Origin: JAKACA01 sp050010115
GTDB lineage: Bacteria; Actinomycetota; Acidimicrobiia; Acidimicrobiales; Bog-793
NCBI GenBank assembly: GCA_050010115.1
Contig: JBEKLQ010000051.1
Location: 1 to 27,082, forward strand
DNA length: 27,082 nt
Direction: 5' to 3'
Below the pieces are notes generated by a model. The model did not search any database and had not been told where the DNA came from. It was given only the letters and a program-made list of their open reading frames with translations. A program made the position numbers and the translations under genes. Positions 6,994 to 15,205 of this stretch are shown here, in pieces. Every line of letters begins with the position of its first letter. Positions within the stretch are counted from its first letter, which is position 1.

Positions 6994-8753
6994 GCAGGGG
7001 CATGCTCCGCACCGGCGTTCGGTGCGGGGTGCTCGCAGCGGTGGCGTTTGTCGTCGTGTCGCTGCTGGTGCCGGCGGCCGCTCCGGCTGTCGCTGCGCCG
7101 CACTCGGCCGCTCGGCCGCGCAGTGCTGTGCCACCCCCGGTCGCAACCGGGACGCTGCGCATCGTCGGCCGCCTCCAGGACGGCGCGCCAGTGCACGCGA
7201 ACGGGTTGTCCTGGGCGCCAGGGAAGCTCCCGCCGGGCGACCGGCTGCTCAGCTTCGAGGTCGGCTACTACTGGTTCTCGTGCCCTCCGGCGTCGAATCG
7301 TTGCCGGATCGCGGCCGACAGCACGGCGACACCGTTCGCCGCCAGCAGCTACATCGTCGGGCACGCCGACACCGGACGAACCCTCAAAGTGGAGGAGGTC
7401 GCCACCGAGGTCGTCGAGACGAACCCGGCGACGTTCCGGCAAGGTCCCGTCTCGTCGTCGTCTTCGGTCACGACCTCTGCTGTCGTCGCCCCCTTCCCTC
7501 GCCGCCAAGCTCCGAGAACCGAATTCGTCAACGGCACACCTGAAGCGACAACCGGGTCACAGGAGGAGTACTTCTCCGTTGATCCTCCGCACTTCAACGC
7601 CGCCGATGGCGTGCCCCTGCTCCAGTACCGGGTCAACGGCGGAGCCTGGACGAAGATGCCGCAGTCGAATGTCTTCTACACCGGTGGGCTGCATCTCGGT
7701 CGCCAGCGGGTGGAGGTCCGAGTCGCCGACGCCGCCCGCTCGTCGGTGATCGCATTCGGGTGGCGCGTGGTGCCACTCCCGGCGCCGGTCACGTGTGTGC
7801 CGCGCAGTAGCGGCACGTGCTGGTACCCGCCTCACCTCAACGGTCTCGGGCGCCCGATGCGGTGGGACTGGCAGATCGGAGTCGTCACGCCCGTGCAACG
7901 GACGGGGAGCGCCGCCGTCGATCTCTACGACGTGGACGGGTGGCTCACGACGACGGCTGAGGTGAGAGCGATGCACACGACCTGGCAGGCCGCCACGCTC
8001 GCTCACCCCAAGGTGGCGTGCTATCTGGACGCCGCCTGGGAGAACTACCGGCCGGACGCCAGCCCCGTCGGTTACGGCGGCCGTTTCCCTTCGGACACGC
8101 TCGGCAAGATCTACTTCGGATATCCGGACGAGCGTTGGCTGGACTTCCGCCAGTTGGACGCGCTGAAACCCATGTTGGAGGCACGGATCCGTGTGTGCGC
8201 CGAGAAGGGTTTCGATGCGGTCGAGATCGACGACATCGACAGCTTCGATCCGCCGGGCACGACCGGCTTCCATCTCACGCCGGGGGACGCCCAGAACTTC
8301 CTCGCCTACACGTTCAACCTCATCCACCGATACGGCATGACCGCCTTGTGGAAGAACTCCCCGCTGCTGAGCTCGTGGGGACGGCGCTACACCGACGGAG
8401 CCGTCGTGGAGGAGTGCTACGTCGGTCACGGTTGCGTCGCTTCGCAACTCGCCGGCCAGAGCAACTACGGCATCACCTGCACGCAGCTGTCGGGGCCGTC
8501 GCCGTGCGGCTGGGACGACTTCACGACCGACGTGAGCGCTCGCCAGCCGAACGGCAAGTGGGTAGGGGAGGCGGAGTACCTGCAGGACCACTACGTCTGC
8601 AAGCCCGGTGTGAGCTGCGCGGGGAAACCGCACCGCAAGAGCTTCTCGGCGTTCTGCCATTCGGTTTACTCGCCGCCGGCGGGTTTCAGCGCCGTGCTGT
8701 TCACCGTGGACCTGAACGCCACCGTGTTCTATCCGTGCCCGAGCGGGGTGTGA
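6990..8753 (+). CDS. secreted GH114 glycosidase (endo-alpha-1,4-polygalactosaminidase family)
   Basis: A 587-residue exported protein. Residues 1-36 form a signal peptide: basic MSRGMLRTGVR, a hydrophobic core, and cleavage after AVA. Residues 55-165 look like an actinobacterial Ig-like module (YYWFSC, C-R-I, DTGRTLKV). Residues 175-265 form a second beta-rich module. Residues 290-585 are GH114: WDWQI, VDLYDVDGW (310-318), CYLDAAWENYRPD (344-356), KGFDAVEIDDIDSFD (406-420), WKNSP and EECY (474-477). Asp414/415 and Glu474/475 are the best catalytic candidates. Characterised GH114 members (Ega3, Pseudomonas polygalactosaminidase) cut alpha-1,4-galactosamine polymers. GTG 6990 overlaps the aldolase stop as GTGA; ATG 7002 is the alternative. 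An open frame continues upstream through the aldolase gene but is not coding. Confidence 0.85.
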   Translation: MSRGMLRTGVRCGVLAAVAFVVVSLLVPAAAPAVAAPHSAARPRSAVPPPVATGTLRIVGRLQDGAPVHANGLSWAPGKLPPGDRLLSFEVGYYWFSCPPASNRCRIAADSTATPFAASSYIVGHADTGRTLKVEEVATEVVETNPATFRQGPVSSSSSVTTSAVVAPFPRRQAPRTEFVNGTPEATTGSQEEYFSVDPPHFNAADGVPLLQYRVNGGAWTKMPQSNVFYTGGLHLGRQRVEVRVADAARSSVIAFGWRVVPLPAPVTCVPRSSGTCWYPPHLNGLGRPMRWDWQIGVVTPVQRTGSAAVDLYDVDGWLTTTAEVRAMHTTWQAATLAHPKVACYLDAAWENYRPDASPVGYGGRFPSDTLGKIYFGYPDERWLDFRQLDALKPMLEARIRVCAEKGFDAVEIDDIDSFDPPGTTGFHLTPGDAQNFLAYTFNLIHRYGMTALWKNSPLLSSWGRRYTDGAVVEECYVGHGCVASQLAGQSNYGITCTQLSGPSPCGWDDFTTDVSARQPNGKWVGEAEYLQDHYVCKPGVSCAGKPHRKSFSAFCHSVYSPPAGFSAVLFTVDLNATVFYPCPSGV

Positions 8754-8765
8754 GGGCGCGGTCGG

Positions 8766-9701
8766 TCACGGCTGGGAGGCCGCCTCGGCCAGCGCGATCG
8801 CTCCGAACAGCCCGGCGTCGGAACCGAAGTGACCGATCACCACGTCCGGTTGAGAGGGGGCATGGTCACGCAGCGAGGCGCTGATGGCATCGACGAGCTG
8901 GTTCCCGGCACGCGTGTACCCGCCGCCGAGAACGATCCGCTCGGGGTCGAGCAGGATCGCCATGTTCGTGACGCTCAGGGCGATCTGGCCGAACACGCCG
9001 GCGGCGAGCATTCCCGCAGCCGGGTGCGCCGACGACATGACCTCGGCCAGCCCGCCGTCGATGCCGATGGACCGAGCCCGCTCCCGCACTCCGGTGCCTC
9101 CCACCTCGACTTCGAGCGTCGGGGGCTCGCCAGCCGGCTCGCCTGGTGAGCCGGGCGGGGCCGATGCCTGGACAAGCCAGTACCCCACCTCGCCGGCGAC
9201 GCCGTGGCTGCCGGCAAACACCTTCCCGTCGATGATCAGCGTGGCGGCGACACCGGAGCCGAAGTTCACGTACAGGCCGGTTTCGACGCCGGCGAGGGCG
9301 CCCCACTTCAACTCGGCTGCAGCGGCGGCGCGAACATCGTTCTCGACCACAACGGGGATGCCTGGGAACGCCTGGCGCAGCAGAGAGGGGAGTCCGAGGG
9401 ATTCCCAGCCGGGCACGTTGGGGGCGAGATGGACGCCGTCTTCGCGGGTGTAGCCCATCGACGAGACGCCGACGATCGCCGGGACCGGGTCGTGGTGTTC
9501 GAGCAACAAGTCACGACCGGCCACGATGGCCCGATCGACAGCCTGCTCGGCGCCGTCATCGGCGATCGTCGGGAGCGTGGCTCGGCCGATCACGCGGTGG
9601 CCGGGTCCCGCCAGCGCCACCTCGATCTTGGTCCCGCCGAAGTCGAAGACGAGGGCCGACCAGGGCGCTGACCCGTTGCGGGCCGTCGCCGAGCCGCTCA
9701 T
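8766..9701 (-). CDS. ROK-family sugar kinase lacking the usual zinc motif
   Basis: A 311-residue ROK (NagC/XylR-class) protein without an N-terminal helix-turn-helix, so a kinase rather than a repressor. ATP-binding DFGGTK is at 20-25, the catalytic Asp122 lies in VENDVRAAAAAE, NFGSGV at 146-151 is the second phosphate loop, and LGGGYT is in the C-terminal part. Most ROK kinases have GH followed by a CxCGxxGCxE zinc cluster. Here HGVAGEVGYWLV (166-177) is followed by a Pro/Gly-rich stretch with no cysteines. It is last in the importer operon and overlaps the permease stop as ATGA. I infer it phosphorylates the imported hexosamine or hexose at C6. Glucose or galactose as substrate is not excluded. 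Confidence 0.85.
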   Translation of the reverse strand: MSGSATARNGSAPWSALVFDFGGTKIEVALAGPGHRVIGRATLPTIADDGAEQAVDRAIVAGRDLLLEHHDPVPAIVGVSSMGYTREDGVHLAPNVPGWESLGLPSLLRQAFPGIPVVVENDVRAAAAAELKWGALAGVETGLYVNFGSGVAATLIIDGKVFAGSHGVAGEVGYWLVQASAPPGSPGEPAGEPPTLEVEVGGTGVRERARSIGIDGGLAEVMSSAHPAAGMLAAGVFGQIALSVTNMAILLDPERIVLGGGYTRAGNQLVDAISASLRDHAPSQPDVVIGHFGSDAGLFGAIALAEAASQP

Positions 9702-10576
9702 GCGCCGCCCAAGCCCGTGGCGGCCACCGATCTCACGAAGTACCGCTGGGCGGCGAAGAAGACGATCAGCATGGGGACGAGGCTCATCACGTTGGCTGCC
9801 ATCAAGAGCGGCCACTGCGTTGCGTGGGCGCTCTGGAACGTCTCCAGGCCGATCGGCAACGTCATCCCGTCCTGGCTGTTGACGACGAGCAGGGGCCAGA
9901 GAAACGAGTTCCACGAGTCGAGAAACGTCAGCGCCGCCAACGTCGCCAACGCCGGCAACGAGAGGGGGAGCACGATGCGCCAGAGCACCGTCAATCGCCT
10001 CGCCCCGTCGACGCGGGCGGACTCCTCGTACTCGAGGGGCAGCGTCTTGAAGAACTGGCGCAGGAAGAAGACGCCGAATGCCGTGGCAGCGTTCGGGAGG
10101 ATCAGGGCTCCGATGTGGTTGATGCCTACCGACGCCAGCACGTGTACCCCGAGCCATTTCTCGATGAGGAACTGCGGGATCATCGTGACCTGGAACGGAA
10201 CCATGAGCGTCGCCATCAGGACGATGAACAGGGTCGTCCGCCCGAAGAACCTCATGCGGGCGAACGCATAGCCGGCCAACGAGCACAGCACGAGGTTGCA
10301 GATCACCGTGACGACGGCAACGACGATCGAGTTGACGAAGAAGTGGGAGAACGGGGCGGCGTTGAAGGCGTCCGGGTAGTTGGCCGGCCGCAGCTGGTGG
10401 GGCGTGAGGACCGGAGGGAAGTGGAGTGACTCCGGCTGGGTTTCGAGCGACGTGATCAGCATCCAGAAGAACGGGAACACGAGGATGACGCTGACGGGAG
10501 CGAGCACGAGGTGCCACGGATTGAACCGCAGCCTGAACCGGCGGGGCCGCCGCTGGGGGAGGGGAACGGCCGTCAT
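9698..10576 (-). CDS. carbohydrate ABC transporter permease (MalG type)
   Basis: A 292-residue inner-membrane permease with six predicted helices; the first spans about 23-43. The cytoplasmic EAA loop that contacts the ATPase is ESARVDGA (185-192), followed by RIVLPLSLPAL. N-terminal length and the closing AQRYFVRSVAATGLGGA match the MalG/UgpE class (CUT1 family, oligosaccharide importers). It overlaps the upstream MalF-type gene and the downstream ROK gene by 4 nt each (ATGA), so the importer and kinase are tightly coupled. Confidence 0.93.
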   Translation of the reverse strand: MTAVPLPQRRPRRFRLRFNPWHLVLAPVSVILVFPFFWMLITSLETQPESLHFPPVLTPHQLRPANYPDAFNAAPFSHFFVNSIVVAVVTVICNLVLCSLAGYAFARMRFFGRTTLFIVLMATLMVPFQVTMIPQFLIEKWLGVHVLASVGINHIGALILPNAATAFGVFFLRQFFKTLPLEYEESARVDGARRLTVLWRIVLPLSLPALATLAALTFLDSWNSFLWPLLVVNSQDGMTLPIGLETFQSAHATQWPLLMAANVMSLVPMLIVFFAAQRYFVRSVAATGLGGA

Positions 10577-11538
10577 GAGCGGTAGTGCGTGTAGCGCCTG
10601 CCGGCTCGGAACTGCACCGCCGTCACGACGAGCGTGGCGATGAGCAGAATCAGTGCGATCGCCGAGGCGTAGCCGATGTTGAAGTACTGAAAGCCCTGCT
10701 CGTAGATGTAGTACACGATCACCGTCGTTGCTCCGACTGGCCCGCCCTGGGTGGAGACGTACACCTCGTCGAAGAGCTGGAGGGCGTTGATCGTGAGCCA
10801 GACGGCGAGGAAGAGCGAAGCCGGGCTGAGCATCGGGACGGTGATCCGACGGAACGTGGCCCAGGGGCGAGCACCGTCCATGGCGGCGGCGTCCAACACG
10901 GTCTGCGGGATGCCTTGCAGGGCGGCGAGGTAGATGATGACGGCGAAACCCGTCCAGCCCCACACGGTCATCACGACGATGACGCCGAGCGCCTGCGACG
11001 GTGAGTTGAGGAACGGCTGCTGCGGCAGGCCGAACAGGCTGGCGACGTAGTTCACGATGCCGTAACTCGGGTCGAACAGCCAGAGGAAGATCAACGCCTC
11101 GTTGATCGTCGAGACGGCCATGGTCACATAGGCGGCCGTCCGGTAGAGCGAGATGAAGCGGATCTTCCGGTTCATCGCCACGGCGAGCAGCATCCCCACG
11201 ATCATCGTGAGGGGGACGAACAGGGCTGTGTATTCCAGCGTGTGAGCGATGGCCTGGCGGACGGTCGGGTCGTGAACCATTTCCCGGTAGTTGGCGAGAC
11301 CGACGAACTTCCCCCCGGGCGAGAACGAGGCCTGCTCGAACGACAGCACGATCGACCACACGATCGGGACGGCGCCGAAGAGCACAATGATCACGGCGGC
11401 CGGCGCGGCGAACGCCCAACCGCCCACGTGCTCGGATGACACGAACCTGCGGGCGGCCCTGCCGGCCGGGTTGCCGCCGACGTCTCCCGGATCACGGTGC
11501 CACCACCGACGGCGGAGCGTGCTGGGAGGCGACGCCAC
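10573..11538 (-). CDS. sugar ABC transporter permease (MalF/UgpA type)
   Basis: A 321-residue membrane permease with an Arg-rich cytoplasmic N-terminus of about 38 residues and six helices starting at about 41-63. The EAA loop is DAAAMDGA (216-223), followed by FRRITVPMLSP. It pairs with the MalG-type protein to form the CUT1 channel. The start is GTG at 11538, one nt after the stop of the binding-protein gene. No separate Shine-Dalgarno is obvious, so reinitiation is likely. A later start near residue 33 would remove only the basic tail and cannot be excluded. Confidence 0.92.
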   Translation of the reverse strand: MASPPSTLRRRWWHRDPGDVGGNPAGRAARRFVSSEHVGGWAFAAPAAVIIVLFGAVPIVWSIVLSFEQASFSPGGKFVGLANYREMVHDPTVRQAIAHTLEYTALFVPLTMIVGMLLAVAMNRKIRFISLYRTAAYVTMAVSTINEALIFLWLFDPSYGIVNYVASLFGLPQQPFLNSPSQALGVIVVMTVWGWTGFAVIIYLAALQGIPQTVLDAAAMDGARPWATFRRITVPMLSPASLFLAVWLTINALQLFDEVYVSTQGGPVGATTVIVYYIYEQGFQYFNIGYASAIALILLIATLVVTAVQFRAGRRYTHYRS

Positions 11539-11539
11539 C

Positions 11540-12838
11540 TCAGCCGCCGGCGTTGGCGGCGTTCAGGATCTGGTTGACCTGGTTGGCCGCGGTCGTGAGG
11601 GCGGCCTGAGGTTGCGAGGATCCGACGAGCACGGACACGACCATATTCGCGAGTGTCGTCGAGATCTTGGGATACGTCGGGATCTGGGGACGGGCCTGCT
11701 TCACGTTGGCGAGGTTCTCGATGAACGTCGAGACTCCGGGGAGCTCCTTGTTCATCTCCTGGTCAAAACCCGCCGCCGCCGCCACCGACGCCCTCGTTGG
11801 CAGGTCGCCCGTGGCGAGCGAGAAGGATCGCACCTGCGCCGGCGCCGTGAGCCAGAGGAGGAAGTTCTCCGCCGCCGACACGTGTGACGCCCCGTTGTTG
11901 AAGATCACCCAGTTGTCCGGCCCGGAGATCGTCTGGTGGCCACCGGCCGAGCCGGGGAAGGAGGGCATGATCTGCACGCCGTAGTGCACATTGGGAAAGG
12001 CGGACAGGTCCCACGGACCCGTCACCAGCATGCCGATCTTCCCGGAGTTGAAGAGGTTGGCGTACTCGTTGTCGCTCGGGTCGAGGTACATCGAATGCTG
12101 CACGACCGCCATCGTCCGGAGCATCTCGAGCGTGCGCAACCCCGCCGCCGAGTCGAAGGCAGCCGCCTTGTTGCCGGCGGTGAGCAGGCTTCCACCCGCC
12201 TCCCAGAGCAGGACCTCCCAGTGCCAGACGGCGTCCTCGCTCTCGGGGGTGACGTAGGCGGTGCCGAACTGCTTCTTGGAGGCGATCGTCAGCTTCTGGG
12301 CATCGGCCGCGAAATCGTTCCAGGTCCAGTCCGGGCTCGGCGGCGTCAGGTGAGCCGCAGCGAACAGGGTCTTGTTGTAGACGACGGCGAGATTGTCGAC
12401 GAGGGCGGGGATACCGATCACCTTGTTGCCGACTGTGGCCACGTCCCGCTCACCCACGAAGAAGTCGTCCCAGTTGACTCCTGGGCGCTTGACGACGCTG
12501 GACAGGTCGACCACTTGCGGGATCTCGGCCACGTTCGGGGCCCAGGAGCCGTAGAGGTAGGCGATGTCGGGCGGGACCCCGCCGGCAAGGGCGGTCTGGA
12601 CCTTCGTCAGGGTGTCGTCGTTGTTGACCGGCAGCACGGAGATCGTCACGTTCGGGTTCGCCGCCTCGTACTCCTTCACGAGATGGGAGAACGTCGTCTG
12701 CTCGACTCCGGTGTAGCCCTCCCACATCTGCAGGGTGACCTTGCCACCGGCCGAGCCGGTGGTCGAGTTGGTCCCGCAGGCGGTGAGGCTGAGCACGGTG
12801 AGGCCGACGGCGAGTAGCGGCGACACGAACTTTCTCAT
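11540..12838 (-). CDS. extracellular sugar-binding lipoprotein of the ABC importer
   Basis: A 432-residue solute-binding protein of the CUT1 (MalE/UgpB-like) class. The N-terminus is a lipoprotein signal: MRKF, a hydrophobic stretch and lipobox LTAC with Cys21 as lipidation site. The mature part has LQMWEGYTGVEQTTF and EYEAANPNV, typical of family 1 sugar-binding proteins, and several Trp/Tyr residues (WHWEVLLWE, TGPWDLS) that can stack on sugars. AGGGAG lies about 7 nt before the ATG and is a good ribosome-binding site, unlike other operon heads here. It is the first gene of the importer operon, divergent from the DeoR gene. The ligand is inferred to be an oligosaccharide released by GH114. 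Confidence 0.93.
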   Translation of the reverse strand: MRKFVSPLLAVGLTVLSLTACGTNSTTGSAGGKVTLQMWEGYTGVEQTTFSHLVKEYEAANPNVTISVLPVNNDDTLTKVQTALAGGVPPDIAYLYGSWAPNVAEIPQVVDLSSVVKRPGVNWDDFFVGERDVATVGNKVIGIPALVDNLAVVYNKTLFAAAHLTPPSPDWTWNDFAADAQKLTIASKKQFGTAYVTPESEDAVWHWEVLLWEAGGSLLTAGNKAAAFDSAAGLRTLEMLRTMAVVQHSMYLDPSDNEYANLFNSGKIGMLVTGPWDLSAFPNVHYGVQIMPSFPGSAGGHQTISGPDNWVIFNNGASHVSAAENFLLWLTAPAQVRSFSLATGDLPTRASVAAAAGFDQEMNKELPGVSTFIENLANVKQARPQIPTYPKISTTLANMVVSVLVGSSQPQAALTTAANQVNQILNAANAGG

Positions 12839-12873
12839 GGTGCGCTCCCTGATGCTCTCTTGTGCGCGCTAGC

Positions 12874-12888
12874 TGTCCATAATGAACA
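12874..12888. promoter_or_regulatory. candidate DeoR operator site B (divergent promoter region)
   Basis: TGTCCATAATGAACA is a 15-nt inverted repeat with one mismatch pair (TGTYCAT, centre A, ATGRACA). It lies between the divergent binding-protein and DeoR genes. It contains CATAAT on the plus strand (12878-12883) and CATTAT on the minus strand, both resembling -10 boxes, so a bound repressor could block both promoters. Confidence 0.5.
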
Positions 12889-12949
12889 TCGTCGAGCAAA
12901 CGCTACACCTCCTCCGAGCATCCCGCTGGCTCACCTACGATGGCTGGAC

Positions 12950-13708
12950 ATGTTGAGAGCTGAGCGTCTTGCGGCCCTTCTCGAGGCTCTGGCATCCCAT
13001 CGGAGCATCGACGTGGCCGCCATGGCATCGGAGTTCGACGTCTCCTCTGCCACGGTGCGGCGTGATCTGCGAACGCTGCACGAGCAAGGCTTGCTCGTCC
13101 GCACGCACGGCGGAGCCGTCCCGAGCGATCTCGACCTCGAGCTACCCGTCCGCTACCGGAGCTCTCTACGGCGTTCCGAGAAGCGTCGCATAGCGCTCGC
13201 GGCGGCGGCACTGGTCCCCGACGGCGCAGTCGTTGGCCTCACCGGAGGCACCACGACGACCGAGCTCGCCCGGGTCCTGTCGGACCGCAACGGGTTCACG
13301 ATCGTCACCAACGCCCTGAATATCGCCTCCGAACTGGTCCTTCGTGCCAGCATCCGCCTCGTCGTGATCGGCGGCAGCGCACGTCACGCCAGCTACGAGT
13401 TGGTGGGCCCGTCGGCAGAGCTCATGCTGGCTCGATACCACCTCGACGTCGCTTTCATTGGCACCGACGGCATCACGTTGCCAGGTGGCTGCACGACCCA
13501 CGATGAGATGGAGGCGCAGACCGATCGCGCCTTCCTCGGCCGGTCGCGGCGGGTCGTCGTGGTTGCCGACAGCTCCAAGCTCGGCCACACGGCTTTTGCT
13601 CACATCTGCGACGTGTCCGAGATCGACGACCTCATTACGGACTCCGAAGCCGATCCCGAGCAATTGAAGGAGCTCGCCGATGCCGGTGTTCGGATCAGCA
13701 CCTGCTGA
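12950..13708 (+). CDS. DeoR/GlpR-family transcriptional regulator
   Basis: A 252-residue repressor-type protein. The N-terminal winged helix is at about 3-55 with IDVAAMASEFDVSSATVRRDL (helix-turn-helix) and LLVRTHGGAV, the DeoR wing signature. The C-terminal DeoRC domain (about 75-230) is a sugar-phosphate sensor with GLTGGTTTTE (96-105) and ITDSEAD near the end. Members of this family repress sugar operons until a phosphorylated intermediate binds (AgaR, GlpR, FruR). Divergence from the importer operon and proximity to the GH4 operon make it the likely local regulator. ATG 12950 gives MLRAERLAALLE, the standard start. The ribosome-binding site is weak. Confidence 0.92.
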   Translation: MLRAERLAALLEALASHRSIDVAAMASEFDVSSATVRRDLRTLHEQGLLVRTHGGAVPSDLDLELPVRYRSSLRRSEKRRIALAAAALVPDGAVVGLTGGTTTTELARVLSDRNGFTIVTNALNIASELVLRASIRLVVIGGSARHASYELVGPSAELMLARYHLDVAFIGTDGITLPGGCTTHDEMEAQTDRAFLGRSRRVVVVADSSKLGHTAFAHICDVSEIDDLITDSEADPEQLKELADAGVRISTC

Positions 13709-13752
13709 GCCGGCTGAGCTGGCTGCGCCGGCTGAGCTGGCTGCGCCGGCTG
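13709..13752 (+). repeat. two tandem 18-bp repeats plus a partial third copy
   Basis: GCCGGCTGAGCTGGCTGC occurs at 13709-13726 and again at 13727-13744, followed by GCCGGCTG. Each unit can fold on itself (GCCGGC-TGA-GCTGGC with one G-U pair). It begins immediately after the DeoR stop codon. Confidence 0.8.
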
Positions 13753-13764
13753 GGGCTACGGGGG

Positions 13765-13783
13765 GCCACGCCGACTCCGTGGC
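13765..13783 (+). terminator. possible hairpin terminator after the DeoR gene
   Basis: GCCACG (13765-13770), a 7-nt loop and CGTGGC (13778-13783) form a 6-bp stem downstream of the repeats and upstream of the GH4 promoter region. There is no T-tract, so this is a weak call. Confidence 0.3.
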
Positions 13784-13855
13784 GAACCCTGGCGGCTCCA
13801 ATCCACCCCAGAGTGTGCAGAAGCGAACATTGTTGATGCACAATCTTGCGCGTTC

Positions 13856-13872
13856 TGTTCACTTATGCAACA
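13856..13872. promoter_or_regulatory. candidate DeoR operator site C (before the GH4 gene)
   Basis: TGTTCACTTATGCAACA is an imperfect inverted repeat ending 10 nt before the GH4 start. It shares TGTTCA with site B and CTGTTCAC with site A. A further dyad, AACATTGTT, lies at 13827-13835. Confidence 0.42.
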
Positions 13873-13882
13873 CTGAGTCGCA

Positions 13883-15178
13883 ATGATCAAGGTCGCATTC
13901 ATCGGCGCCGGCAGCATCGAGTTCACGCGCAACGTCGTGACCGACTTGTGCAGCTTCCCTGAGATGAACGGCGAGATCGAGATCGCGTTGCATGACATCG
14001 GGGAGGAGCGGTTGGGCTTCGCCGAGGAACTGACGCGACGCATCGTCGCCCAGAGCGGGTCGGCCGCCACGATCACCGCCGATCTTGACCGGTCAGCCGC
14101 CCTCGACGGCGCCTCCTATGTCATCAACGAGATCCAGGTTGGGGGCTACACCGCCACTCGCCTCGACTTCGACATCCCGGCCCGGTACGGGGTCCGCCAG
14201 ACCATCGCCGACACGCTCGGGATCGGCGGGATATTCCGCGGGCTGCGCACGATCCCTGTGGTGGTGGGGCTGGCGAACGACATGGTCACGCACTGCCCGG
14301 ACGCCTACCTCCTCAACTACACGAACCCGATGGCGATGCTGCCGTGGGCGGTGTACTCGGCGACCCCGTTCCGCCGGGTGTTCGGCCTCTGCCACTCGGT
14401 GCGCGACACGCACGCCCATCTCGCCGGGCTCGTCGGTCTCGAGGTGGCCGATGTCGACTTCCTCACTGCCGGCTTCAACCACCAGGCGTTCGTGCTGCGG
14501 TTCGAGCACGGTGGCGAGTCGTTGTACCCCCGGTTGCGGGAGGTGCTCGACGCGTCGCCCGATCAGGGACGTCGCGTGAGGGTGGAAATCTTCAAGCGCT
14601 TCGGCTACTTCCCGACCGAGTCGAGCGAGCACTCCGCCGAGTACGTGCCGTGGTTCATGCGTCACGAGGCTGAGATCGAGCGGTTCCAGATCTTCGTTGG
14701 GGACTACATCGAGCGCTCGGAGGAGAACCTGCAGGAGTACGAGTCCCTGCGGCACCAACTCGCCAGTGGCGAGGAACTCGACTTGGAACCGACCCACGAA
14801 CTCGCGTCCCAGTTCATCCACTCGCTCGAGACAGGGTCCGAGCGCGAGATCTACGTGAATGTGCGCAACGGGCCGCTCGTGACGAGCCTGCCGGCGGAGT
14901 GCTGCGTGGAGGTGCCGTGCCTGGTCGGCTCGGAGGGCGCTCGGCCCGTGGCGGTCGGGGCGTTGCCGCCGCAACTGGCGGCATTGAACCGGACGTTCCT
15001 CAATGTCGTCGAGATGACGGTCACGGCCGCGCTGACGGAAGACCGGCAACACGTCTACCAGGCCGCCCTGCTCGACCCGAATACGGCGGCCACGCTGACG
15101 ACGGCACAGACCATCGCCATGTGCGACGAACTGTTGGCCGCCCATGGTCCGGCCCTCGCTCCGGGGCTCAGAACGTGA
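13883..15178 (+). CDS. GH4 family alpha-glycosidase (NAD- and Mn-dependent, CHSV type)
   Basis: A 431-residue cytoplasmic GH4 enzyme. The NAD-binding loop is IGAGSIEFTRN (7-17), NYTNPMA (145-151) binds substrate, and the metal ligands are Cys170 in GLCHSV and His200 in GFNHQAF. Among GH4 proteins the CHS(V/I) motif marks alpha-galactosidases (MelA), whereas CNVP or CDMP mark 6-phospho-glycosidases, so an unphosphorylated alpha-galactoside is expected. GH4 enzymes need cytosolic NAD and use a redox elimination mechanism, which fits hydrolysis of oligomers after ABC import. Given GH114 nearby, the substrate may be alpha-linked galactosamine oligomers (inference). There is no Shine-Dalgarno before the ATG. 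It heads an operon with the ABC ATPase. Confidence 0.9.
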   Translation: MIKVAFIGAGSIEFTRNVVTDLCSFPEMNGEIEIALHDIGEERLGFAEELTRRIVAQSGSAATITADLDRSAALDGASYVINEIQVGGYTATRLDFDIPARYGVRQTIADTLGIGGIFRGLRTIPVVVGLANDMVTHCPDAYLLNYTNPMAMLPWAVYSATPFRRVFGLCHSVRDTHAHLAGLVGLEVADVDFLTAGFNHQAFVLRFEHGGESLYPRLREVLDASPDQGRRVRVEIFKRFGYFPTESSEHSAEYVPWFMRHEAEIERFQIFVGDYIERSEENLQEYESLRHQLASGEELDLEPTHELASQFIHSLETGSEREIYVNVRNGPLVTSLPAECCVEVPCLVGSEGARPVAVGALPPQLAALNRTFLNVVEMTVTAALTEDRQHVYQAALLDPNTAATLTTAQTIAMCDELLAAHGPALAPGLRT

Positions 15179-15205
15179 TGAGATCGGCACCCGAAGGAGC
15201 AGCCG

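Noticed and set aside
8766..9701. ROK protein as a NagC-like repressor
   Set aside because: It has no N-terminal winged-helix DNA-binding domain; only the kinase domain is present.
13709..13752. CRISPR or mobile-element repeat
   Set aside because: Copies are directly adjacent with no spacers, only two full units, and no cas or transposase gene is nearby.
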